This document shows, piece after piece, positions 49,498-60,418 of a DNA stretch of 64,000 nucleotides. The translations under genes and the position numbers were made by a program. Every line of letters starts with the position of its first letter. The first letter of the stretch is position 1. The notes beneath the pieces are model-generated. The model saw nothing but the letters and a program-made list of their open reading frames with translations. It was not told where the DNA came from and made no database searches. The DNA is from Nematostella vectensis (lineage: Eukaryota; Cnidaria; Anthozoa; Actiniaria; Edwardsiidae): assembly GCF_932526225.1 (NCBI RefSeq), contig NC_064035.1, forward strand, positions 16,168,469-16,232,468, in the 5' to 3' direction.

Positions 49498-49844
49498 TGG
49501 GTAATATCAAACATCGCGTAATTTTCGTACCAGGCTCTCTCTTTCTATTTCGTGAAAATCCCGCATAACCTGAGAGATATTTTTATATGATATTGTTTTA
49601 TATGGAAAGTGTTCTTTATGCCTTCTGTCCTACGGCCAGGCAAAAGGAATCAAGACTATAAGCCTGCAAACAGATTTTAAGTAAGATTGGTTTGCCAAGA
49701 TAATCCTACTAGAAAATGCATTTCTCAGTAGTTGCTCAGGAAATATTGCAAATCAACTTGGCCTGCTCTCTCCAAGTCCTTATGATTAATGAGCATAGAC
49801 AGAAGTTTTTAAACAAAGTACAAGAAAATGTTTGCCGACGATAC

Positions 49845-50215
49845 TTAATGCTTCCGAACTATTAGAACACCCAACGATGCGCAGAAACCGCAAGAAGATC
49901 TGGACTCACTAGCAACATGGGCAACCTACAACGAGCTCTTTTTTCAGCCAAGCAAACTGTTAAAACCCGCGAGTGACGCGAAAGAGACAAAGTTTAGAAA
50001 GAGAGTATCATCTCGGCGGTGCCACTCTGAAAATGGTAACATCTGTCACGCGACCTTGGTGTTCCTAGTGTCGCAGACCCTAGGTATGGGTACCCTGCCA
50101 GTTGATGCGATCACTAGAGAAACTGCAGAAGAGAGCTACGGGCTACATGTTCCAAGAAAGTGTTTGCCCTGTATTGAATACTCTCACCCTGCACATAAAA
50201 TCGTCCGAACTCGAT
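49845..50215 (+). pseudogene. Remnant of a non-LTR retrotransposon reverse transcriptase
   Basis: Broken plus-strand frames give QEDLDSLATWATYNELFFQP, EYHLGGATLKMVTSVTRDLG and VLVSQTLG, the order found near the C-terminal part of LINE reverse transcriptases. Stops and frameshifts interrupt it; no 5' part is present. Confidence 0.65.
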
Positions 50216-50814
50216 CTGAACGTATGTGAACGCACTTCCCTGTGAGAGACTCGCCTGACGTCACTACTAGCAACGCCCGCAATCGGATCTTCCAGCCTGA
50301 CAACATCCGGACATGGCGCATCTTGTGTCCTATTTGCGGGCAGTGTAACATTTCATCAGTTTGTCGTTGTTAAAGTTTGCTAGTGTTTCTTTTTTTCTGT
50401 ACGTAAGTAATGTTAACTATGCTGCCGACCCACGGAGGCTAAGCTTGAGAGACCTCGAGTCCTATTCTTTTGCTATTCCCTCGGCCGTCATCACCGGAAA
50501 TTTAAAAAGTAAAAAGAATATATGAAATAACAGTAAAACCTTATAATAAAGGCCGAGTGACTGGTGACTCGAAAGGCCAAAAAAAAGGAAACATAATGTG
50601 TTCGCAGCTCTCGTTCCTGAGCCACATTTTGTTGAGGATTTGCCAGGGGCTCGGGTCTCAGAAGTAAGTACTTATGTGTATGAGCCCCTGGTATTGCCCA
50701 TAAATGTCATTTTATTATTTTCGGGGATTAGGTTCGGGTTTCCTGTGGCGCGACAGTTATTTTTGCAATCAATTTCTATCTTTGTGTGCAAGCTATGTTA
50801 TGTAGTTCCCGACG

Positions 50815-51140
50815 TAAATAAATTGATAAAATTGAATTTACATCATTTCATGATAATTGATATCAATTTACTTTATCAATTGATATAAAAAATGATAACA
50901 ATTGATTATTAAAATTCGGCCTTGAGTCTAATTGATAAAAGTTGATATCAGCTGATAGAAATTAATGATAAACAAGTCAATTTTAATGATATCAATAAAT
51001 AATTTATAGCTGGAATACGCCGATATCAATTGTGCGTATAAATTGTTGGTGATAATTGAAAAACATTTAGTAAATTGATATCAGTTATTATCAAATTTAT
51101 CTCTCGGCTTTTGATTATCAATTGTTATCAATTAGTTACG
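50815..51140. repeat. Dense field of ATTGATATCAAT-type palindromes
   Basis: At least fifteen copies or halves of TTGATATCAA and TTGATAATTG occur in about 325 bp, in both orientations, with TATCAATTGATA overlaps. No reading frame. It can form many short hairpins. Confidence 0.75.
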
Positions 51141-51818
51141 CCGTGGCTGTTAGATCAGAGGGTAGCATTACTTCGAATGTTTTATTTTCGTTTATGAATA
51201 AATGAGACCTTCTTTTCCCGAATTCTTACGCACGTGGCTCTCTTGACCCCCTGCTCTCCTGGCGTTGGTATTTTCCATCGTACGTGGATCGTGGTCGACA
51301 GCTTTTTTGTATTATGGGTTTTTGTTTACTCTTGTCGATTAGATACATTTCCATCGAACATCACTAAGATAATTTGCTTCGGGGTGTGTGAAATTTTTTT
51401 ACAGCCTTTTGGTGTTTTTCTTTGCTGTCATTGACGATTTGTAATTAAAAGTGAATTTCACTAAGAAATCGATAAATACATTATTTTTGATGTAGATTCT
51501 TTATTATTCTAATTTTAACGCCAAACAAACTCGCCAAACAAAGGAGTTTTTGTCTTAGAGATTGACAAATGTTTGCATAAATTAGAGTCAATTGAATGCA
51601 TTACGGGTAAAAATTGTCATGATAATATATCACGTGACTTGAGGCTCCGTTTACTCGCCGTAGACTTCGAAGCTTTCAATCCTTCACTAGAAAAGTGCAG
51701 TAAAACTGGCGTGAAACATCGCCAGCTTTCGATGAATTAAACCCAGGGGAACGTTAACACCAAGTGCATAAATTGAGCGTTCGTAACTACCTGTTTGTAG
51801 TGTGTTTAGTGTACATAA
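51141..51818. other. Upstream region of CoREST
   Basis: Non-coding as far as I can see. It should hold the CoREST promoter and 5' UTR. The sequence close to the start codon includes GTGTACATAAATGG, giving a purine-poor but acceptable start context. Confidence 0.45.
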
Positions 51819-54800
51819 ATGGCTTCTAGCGGCCGAGGAACCGTGGCAAGTAACAAAGTGGAAAATGGGAAGAATGAAGGAACTGCGATGGAGACTAAGG
51901 ACAAAGTTGAACACGTGCCCGGCGTCGATCCAAACGACAGTGACGAGGAATATCATGGTTAGGACGCTAATTACAACCCTGTCATTGCTTTAGATCGTGC
52001 CAAGTAATAATCATGATTCAACGGCTAATGATTTTTTTTACCTCAGAACCAGGGATGCGTGTTGGCTCGGAGTACCAAGCTACTATCCCCGAGATGGTGT
52101 CGGATGGTGAGGACCGTCATTAAAATTTAAATAGATCAGTACAATTCTTCCCGTGTCCCGTTTAAGCAAATATGATACTATTTAGATGACGATAGAGCTG
52201 CCTGGAGAAGTGCTCTAGCTACCATATAAACAGTTTTGAGAACAGAATATGTTTTTGTTTTCACTTCTCGGTAATAATCGGCGAGGAGATTAATGATAAA
52301 CATTTCGCTGTTTGTACTCGCAAAAATAAAGACTCTCGACATGGATACATTCCAGATTATGTTGCTTAGGTTGATCGAATCTAACTTTGTAAACTTTTGT
52401 GATATTCGTTTGTGGAAGACCTGGGGTATTTGCCTCAAAGTGTGTCGAAAGTCGGGGCCAAACAATTCGTGAACATTGTCACGGAGCGTCACGAAGAAAC
52501 ATTTTTGTCACGGAACGTTGCTAATTTGTCGAAGTTATAGCATTCTTATAATCCAGATTTCCTCTATTTTAAAAGCAGATAGTTGGTAAGATTGTGTGAT
52601 ATATTACGGGGTCAGTTTTTACCGTAAAACTCTAACATTCCCCGGCCGAAGAAAACCGGCGCCATGTTGGACTGTTCAACAAGCTAAAAATTGAAAGTGA
52701 AAAGTGGGAGAGGCCTACGCGAATTTTGCATTGAGCGATACCTTTTCATTTCAAAAACAAATTATTGTAGCATGAAGTGTTTTCAAGACACAAAATGTAT
52801 ATTTAACTCCAGTCACATCAATAATATTTTTATTGCTATGAAGATTCTAAAAATGCATCTGTTGGTAATTTTATACCAGCTTGTTTTATGCTTGGCTTTT
52901 CATTTGAAGACTCTCTTTATTTTTTGGCATTTATTAGGCTTGTTTTATCACTGTATGATGTTTAATTGGTTTGCCTTCTTATTTGTGTGTAATGCTTTGT
53001 GTGTTGTAGTAGATGAATCACAAATTCTGTACTTAGATGTTTGTATCTATTTTTCTCATTCAGTATTCTATAAAAAAATCCTGTTCAGCCAAACAATGGT
53101 TCTAGATGTTTAAAAACAATATTCATTTGCCATCACATATTATATGAGAAACTATAGCTTGATATTGCTCAATACACCATTACATGATAAATTATGTATT
53201 AATTTCTCAAATCCATTTTATACTACATTCCTTTAGTGTTTTGACGCTTTCCACTTTATGCTTTCCCCCTTGAAATTTTTATGTTGTTTTATCATTTGAC
53301 ATCATTGTTACATCATCTGTTGAAGTTTGACTACATAGTATGTCTGTTTTATTTAGATAAAGACATGGATAACGCAAGACACTGTGCATTATTAGTGTGG
53401 GCGCCTGCCAAGAGTATGACAGATAGTAAATGTAAGCAACTTGCTTTGTTGCATTGTTACTGCAGAGCAAATCCTTGTACTGATAGTAAAGATGGGACAG
53501 GGCATAGAAATAAGATATTTATTGTACAACAAAATGTTATCCCATGCTTTACAACCATTTTCAGAGTGGCGATAATAGGGCAGTAATAAACTGTCTGAAA
53601 ATGGGAGTAATTTTGCTACAGAGCTCTAAAACAAGGAGTATAAAGATAGGATCAAGTGGTAAATAATGTCTTAAACATCAATTAGTGCAAAAAAAAACAA
53701 CTAAAATTTCATTCTTCTCTGGTAACAAGACAGTTTTTGTTCTATTGTAACGCGTGGCTATAGAATAGCATCATAGGGGCTTGAAAAAAATATCTGTCTA
53801 TTTATTGTTCATACCATGAATCATTTGACTGATTGAGTTCACCATATTTATTTACAGTGGATGAATACCTAAGGACAGCAAAAGATAAGCATGGCTACAA
53901 TGTGGAACAAGTAATTTGCTGATTTGGTTTCTGCAATTTGTTCTCTCCAAAGAATAGAATCAAGCAATGAGTGTACCAATGTTGTTGTTTGTGGTGGGGT
54001 TGTTGATGGTAGTGAAGGTTGCTTTGTATTTCTAAGAAATCTTGTTGTTCATGATCCTAGCAATCAGGCCCGTAGCCAGGGGGTTCGAGGGGTTCGGACT
54101 CCCCCCCCCCCCCTCCCAGCTTGAAGGTCTGCTTAGAGTTAACAAAAAAAAAACATTTGGCTGGATATACTGTGCACATCAATATGTCTTTATAATGACT
54201 ATAAAATTGTTTTAAAATAATTATCTTTATTATTATCGCTATATGTAAAAAGGCACCCTGTTAATAACATTTGAAATACAAGATTGCACTTAATTGAAGT
54301 ATTGATTGCCTAATGTAATAAGGCGAGGAGAGGGGTTAACAGGTAATTTGGTCTGCTCAAATGGAAAAACAAACCACCCCACTCAAAATCCTGGCTACAG
54401 GCCTGGGCAATAGGACTAGTTGATGTTTCTTCTCATTGTATCCACCATTAGTTAACACACTTTCACACTAATACTTTGTTGTTGGTTTACTCATTTCAGG
54501 CCCTGGGAATGTTATTTTGGCATAAACACAACATTGAAAAATCCCTTACTGATTTGGCCAACTTCACTCCATTTCCAGGTAAAAAACATGCATTACTTCT
54601 AAATTATATACTTACTGAATTTCTCTCCTTCACAGGGGTACTTTGCTATACACATGACTAGGGATTATCAAGGTCAATTAATTTAGAATATACTTTGTTG
54701 ATTATAACAGATGAGTGGAGTCTAGAAGATAAAGTTTTATTTGAGCAAGCATTTGGATCTCATGGGAAGAGTTTCAGAAGAATACAACAAATGGTGAGAT

Positions 54801-57800
54801 ACATGATATTTTAAATTGAAAAAGGGATGACATTTCTAACAAAAGGACACCACTGAGGCTGTCAACACTGTCCTTATTACTGAATCCCTGTTATTTAGGA
54901 TGCTGTAAATTTTTACACACTAGCAGCAAGTAACAGTTTAAAGAATGTGTATAAATCTTTTTTTCATCACAACTTAAAGGTTTTGTTATGCTTTGTTTGG
55001 TTTTAGCTTCCAGACAAGTCTGTCAGCAGTTTAGTTAAATACTATTACTCCTGGAAGAAAACAAGGAGTAGAACAAGTCTTATTGATCGCCAGGCAAGAC
55101 GCCTTGCAATCAAGGAATACACGTGAGTTAATCTGTGGTTTTCTGACTTGTATCTGGTGGCTATTTTGATGTATATTGTCATTCCAATGGATACTATCGC
55201 AAGGTATTTGTTTAAGGAAATACAAGGTATTTATTCCCATTTTGTCAAAGTAGGAAAAGAATATAGGTAACAATTTGATATTGTTCTTGTATCAATTTAC
55301 ATTAACCTGTAACCTGTATTGTTATTTTTTTTTTCATTATTTTTGGGTATAAATAAAGCTGTTGTTGTTGTAGGGAAAACAGTGATACCAGTGACAGTGA
55401 CTTTGAACCAGAAAAAGAGGTTGGTGTAAAAACTCAAGTTTAAGATATGCTATATAGTCAATTCTTTTCACCAAAAATGACAACATATTATTTTTTGTCT
55501 TGTAGCAACGACAAAGTAATGGCCAACTTAAACCAAGGACGCCAACCAAACAACCTGTAAGTAAAAAGGGCAAACCCAATTTTACTCGCTGCAGCACCAG
55601 CTTTACCCTCTTTTCTTTATTTTCCGTTCCTTTCAATTTACCTCTGCATGTTTGTCTTTAGTCACAGCCGCCGCTAATGACAACATGTGCCAACTTCCAT
55701 TGTGGAAATCAAACTCAGCAAATAAATGCCACCCCTAAGGGTAACCTATGTGGGGCATGCTATCAACATTGGAGGTATGGAAAAAAACACTTGTTTCTTA
55801 CTCATGAACAGACAAATTAGAAGGCTTCTCTGTCTGGAAACTGGTTGAGAATAAGGATATGGAATAGACGTCTTGCATAGTAGTGCATAGAATATAATTT
55901 ACATACCCCTTACAGGCGCACTGGAGGACTAAGGCAGCCAAGACTAACAGCAAGAGAAGAGAGAGCATTAGCTAGGGGTGGAAAAATTAAGCGAAAGCCA
56001 CCAAAGGTTTGTACTTTGTTCGTTAAATTATACAGTAGATGATGCATAAAATAAATTATGATTTTTAAATTTTGTGTTTTAGGGGATGAGCTTGTCCCAA
56101 GATCTACTTCAATCCATCTCCCTGACACATGGTGATGCGCACACACGGCCATTAGAAATGGAGTTCACAAACTTGAAGAGACAGATACAGAATAATAAAC
56201 AGTTTATCAGCCAGCACAAGGGGCAGTTGGAAATTGGTATTGAGGATGTAAGAATGGATGAGGTAAGTCAGACACACACAAAAAACAAGATCTATCTGTT
56301 AGATTAATAAGGATGATGGGTAACGAGGACGAGGGTGGATGGACTTATCTCTGATAGTAAAGTGCATAATCATTTATTTTTATTTTTTCATTTATAGTTA
56401 GGCAACAAGATAAATGCCAAGTGGACAAATGAAGAGCTGCTGCTAGCCGTGCAATGTAAGCATAATTATCACAGAAAATAATAAACTCCTAAAACTAAAA
56501 TAATAATGACTTTTTGACAGCTGTGCGAAAATACGGGAAGGACTTCCAAGCCATGGCAGAGGTGTTAGGCAACAAAAGTGTCAGTCAGTGCCGTAATTTT
56601 TTTGTGAACTATCGGCGGCGTTACAACCTTCAGGGTGTGCTGGAAGAGTATGAAGCTGAGCAGGGCATAACGCCCAGTGACCGGCGGGACAGTGACTACG
56701 GCAGGCCAGGACTTTCCATTTCCCCTGGACTTAATCCATCTCCAGGCCCCCATCCTAACTCTTCCTCCCCACCTGTTTCATCGCAAGGTACTAACTCATG
56801 GTGTTTTGCTATCCAGCCAATGGCCAGATCTTGGTAGAGCCTAGATCATCTATTTTACTTCCTAGGTGTTCTGAGGCCCTGATATTTTGATCCCCAAGAA
56901 AATGCTTTGTTTTTAAAGATCTGGCTAATGGCTTCAAGCTTTTTGCAGTAAAATATTCCTTTCAAGAGCACTGCACATTAAAGGTTTATCCTATCTGATT
57001 ATTTGCAGGTATGCCAGGCCAACCTCCCCCATTGATGAAACCCTCAGTTGTACAACAGCGTCCAACTTTCCCCAACCAATCCCGTATGGGTCAGTCGGGT
57101 TCACCTCTTCAGGGGCCACCACCTCTCATCAAACCTGCTGGAAGACCAATGCAAACACAGGTAAGTCGCCCTCCCCTCCTCCTTGCATGTTGTCAGCACA
57201 AAATGGTTAAGGATAGTGGAAAGGGCCAGAAGCACTCTCTGACCCAATTTTTTTTTTTAAATTTCGAATTGATTTGGTAGCAAATAAACTACAATTTCCA
57301 AAAAGAATTTTCTTTTTATCTCAAAAGAATTGCCAGTTACGAGGAAAGTTTGTTTTCCGTCAAATATAGACATAACACGAAAGGTGTCACAAATCCTTTA
57401 ATCATTTTAAGACACAGGATCCCACAACTAATTTGTTACTCGTTATCTGGGAGTTTTCAAATCTGAGGTGACACAACACAGCGTTTTATAATTTCGGTGC
57501 CACTCTCGCGTACTTCCACTATCCTTAATGGCCAATTTCTATTGGATGTCTGAAATATAGAAAACCAGCCATGTAGACAGGATTTTTAACAGGAGGGGGC
57601 CTAAAAGGCTGTTTCAAGGCATCTTCTCCTGTATTTTAGATAATGTCTCTCATGTCTAAGCATTTTTGGTTGCTAGAAGGGGGGGGGGCCCTGGGACACC
57701 CCCCTGGCTACGCCTTTGATAACTACATTCATGCAATCAGTAAATCATCTCTAATCTTTCAAATAATTTTACCCATAAGCAGCAAATGGTACAGTATTTG

Positions 57801-58072
57801 AATGCCATTTGCATTTGCACTGAAATAAACTTATTAAAATAGGTGTATACAAATTTAAGCAGGGTGTGATAAAAAGGAAGCTACTGTTGAATTGAATTGA
57901 ATTGTGATTGAATAAATAGTAGATAGCACCAAAAATAACCTTCTTAAACTTGTTCTTGTTAGAGTTAAGGTGAATGATTCCTTTGGTATGTTTTTGTATT
58001 TATGTTAGTGTTGAGCCTTTGGTGATTGCAAGTTTATTTGTTTAGGACCTTGGTAGGACCATGGCACCTTGA
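51819..58072 (+). CDS. RCOR1: CoREST/RCOR corepressor with extra GATA-like zinc finger
   Basis: Sixteen exons: 51819-51957, 52047-52106, 53357-53431, 53858-53910, 54500-54578, 54711-54793, 55007-55122, 55374-55419, 55506-55556, 55662-55774, 55916-56006, 56083-56262, 56398-56455, 56521-56787, 57009-57160 and, less surely, 58046-58072. Phases all agree; about 529 residues. ELM2 spans about 48-135 ([29 protein letters not shown]), SANT1 about 136-182 ([32 protein letters not shown]), a coiled linker about 303-362 after [14 protein letters not shown], and SANT2 about 364-412 ([23 protein letters not shown]). A proline-rich tail follows. Known role: scaffold joining LSD1 and HDAC1/2 in repression; ELM2-SANT1 binds HDAC, the linker and SANT2 bind LSD1 and DNA. 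Between SANT1 and the linker lies a C-x4-C-x15-C-x2-C finger (about 243-268), absent from the human RCOR1 I know. Confidence 0.95.
54065..54405. mobile_element. 341-bp inverted-repeat element with GGCCCGTAGCCAGG ends
   Basis: The left end CAGGCCCGTAGCCAGG and the right end CCTGGCTACAGGCCTG are inverted repeats, with a C tract just inside the left end. It lies in a CoREST intron. A diverged relative seems to be at 60861-61055. No protein is encoded. Confidence 0.75.
57565..57717. mobile_element. Third copy of the GTAGCCAGG/G-tract MITE family
   Basis: Shares AACAGGAGGGGGCC, TCCTGTATTTTAGATAATG and CCCCTGGCTACGCC with the copy at 35241-35392 along its whole length. Located in the last CoREST intron. 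Confidence 0.8.
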
Positions 58073-59403
58073 ATTGGCAGGTGACTACAGGTAGGCTATT
58101 TGTTCTATTTAGAGAATCTTGTGATTCAAACTTACTTCTTGCGGTCAAATGTTATTTCCACTAAGGCTCACCCTCTGGCACCAGCCAAATAATAGACTAT
58201 GAGCTATATAAACAGAACATATTATGCTTTGGCACTAGTACAGTGTTATACAACTCCCTCTATATTTTTTTTCTGCCCTGAAGTACTGTAAACTTAGCCA
58301 CACTAATTTTAGACTTGATCATTACTTTTCAGATTGTGAAATGTTTTCCCATTGATTTAGAGCCGACCTCTAGCTGCATTTCCCTGGAGATCGCCCTGGC
58401 TAAACAGTCTCTGCCTTAAGTCTGAGGCTGTTCAAGAACAAGATGAAATGAACCACTATAAATGCTACTTGGATTAGCATTGATGTTTTCATTTTATATC
58501 TGTTATTAGTCATCCCGTCTGTTGTTTAGCTGGCGGTGTATATAAGCTGTAAATATACTATAGATTCAAAAGTAATTGCTTACAATAGCTAGCTCTTAGC
58601 ACATGATGGGCATCCCCCTACATACTTTGCTGCTTTGACCTGTTTTCCCTTGGTTTTGCTATACAGGCAGACCCTAGGTGTCAATTATCCAGACAAGGAA
58701 TTGTGTTTTGTAAACCATAATTTTTTTAAAAGCTAAATAGGGTGCAATTAACTGCATGGAGTGGCCTTATTCGGCAAAATATACAATGACTTTTTACATA
58801 ATTGACATCTCAAACTTTTTTCACATGCTGTAACCCTGGATCAGTTTTTTGAAGATACCTTCTCCTGTTTTACAGTAACAAATTGTATGGCATGAAGGTT
58901 GAATCAAGTTTGTGAGTACCATTTAGTAGTCTTGTGGACACAGACACCCACCTCCCCTTTTAAGATATATTTCCTGGTACATTGTTTGTTTTACCCTTCC
59001 TCTTTTTAGACTCGTTTTCCTCCTTGTCCATGACCCGTTTAAGGCTGATCTATACAGTATGAATTAGCAGAGTTGTAGGCTGATTTACAGCCTATGACTT
59101 TAGTTTTGAAGGTGTTGAGGGCAAGTCACATACAACTTAAATTGTTCTGTCTAAAGCAGTGACAAAAGATTTGCCTTTAGATCTTATACTAGCATATTTA
59201 TCATGGAAACTTATTTAAAATCATTAATCTTTATTTCTGAGTAATTTTATTTTGCTTAGGGCTTCTGCCCCTAACTGTTCATAAAGTGCTTCTCAAGAAA
59301 TATCTTCTTTCTATAGATACAATGACCAGCTATAAATTCTATAAGTTCTTCATCTGATTCAGAAAAGACAAAAAATATATATTGATCTGTATTTGTATTT
59401 TGT

Positions 59404-59422
59404 AATAAATGGTTTTAATAAA
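59404..59422 (+). terminator. Candidate CoREST polyadenylation signals
   Basis: Two AATAAA hexamers (59404-59409 and 59417-59422) lie about 1.3 kb after the proposed stop. An earlier AATAAA near 57911 falls before the proposed last exon. Confidence 0.45.
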
Positions 59423-59480
59423 CATTGTTTATTATGTATACCATAAATTAATCAACCATTATTATGATAGAAAGCCTGCT

Positions 59481-59828
59481 CTATTCATTTGTCAATAAAA
59501 CATTGAATTTTTTTCGATATCCTTGTAATTTCCATATTAGGGAAAACATCACAGGAATATTCCAGTCATCATGAATCAAAGCTGTCAGCACAACTTGGAC
59601 AGAAATTTTGTGAAATCGAGTGAAATGCAGCAAATATGTGAAAAACAAAACAAACAAGAGAGCCAATGTGGGTAAAAACAGAGAATGTAAGAAAATTCTA
59701 AAAAAAATTAGGCTTGTGATGAGGTCCAGAATCTTGTGACACCCGCCTTCCGCTGGTGAATTGACATCTTTGATAAATGGATGACCTTTCTCTGGCTTCA
59801 TATACCTAACTATATCCCCCATAGCCAT
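59481..59828 (-). other. Unrecognised 115-residue open frame
   Basis: A minus-strand frame starts MAMGDIVRYMKPEKGHPF and has a hydrophobic middle (LFLPTLALLFVLFFTYLL). I do not recognise it. The first 35 residues look more protein-like than the rest, so it may be a first exon or a transposon fragment rather than a complete gene. Confidence 0.2.
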
Positions 59829-60341
59829 GTTGTCCTAGGCTCTGGTAATAGGTCATTAGATCCATCTAGTCACTTATATTATCCAAATAAACACAAAATG
59901 AACCATGGAAGGGGTTAACCAGAGTCAACTCATCTTGCCACATCAGCAGGGTGGGGTGGGTTCAGGACCCGCCTTTAGACTTGGGCCTGAATTGCTGGAA
60001 CTGCTGAGTTTTTGGCTCCTCACCAGGTTGTCTAAGAAAGTGTGCAACTAAGTAGAACAAACCCTTCAATTACACACAACATTTGTTTGGCTTTTTATGA
60101 ACCTGTGATGTTGGCTGGCATCACAGGAATCCAAAATACTCCTATATTTCTATTTCGGTAAGCAAACTACAGTGGTTTCCAGTACTATGCTAGTAGAATC
60201 CTCTTATAAAACCGACCTGAAAAGAATTGAACATCTGGCGAAATGTTTTATATCGCCGCATAAAAAAATCGTGATCTCGCGCGCGTTCCTCCGTCAAGGA
60301 AACTGGAACTAGCGTGACGTGTCTTTGGTCGATATTCAAAA

Positions 60342-60392
60342 TGGCGGACGGAGATGGTAAAGATGACTATTATTTGATTACAAAGAACTGAC
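60342..60392 (+). promoter_or_regulatory. Upstream open frame before GOSR2
   Basis: ATGGCGGACGGAGATG opens a 16-codon frame (MADGDGKDDYYLITKN) that stops before the GOSR2 start at 60419. The context AAAATGG is strong, so it could lower translation of the main frame or be an alternative first exon with the donor GATG|GTAAAG. Confidence 0.4.
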
Positions 60393-60418
60393 AGCTTTCG
60401 TTAGAGAAAGCACTTGAT

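Noticed and set aside
52691-53113. 140-residue hydrophobic plus-strand frame in a CoREST intron
   Set aside because: Composition is AT-driven (Phe, Leu, Ile, Cys, Tyr), there is no family match, and it sits between two well-supported CoREST exons.
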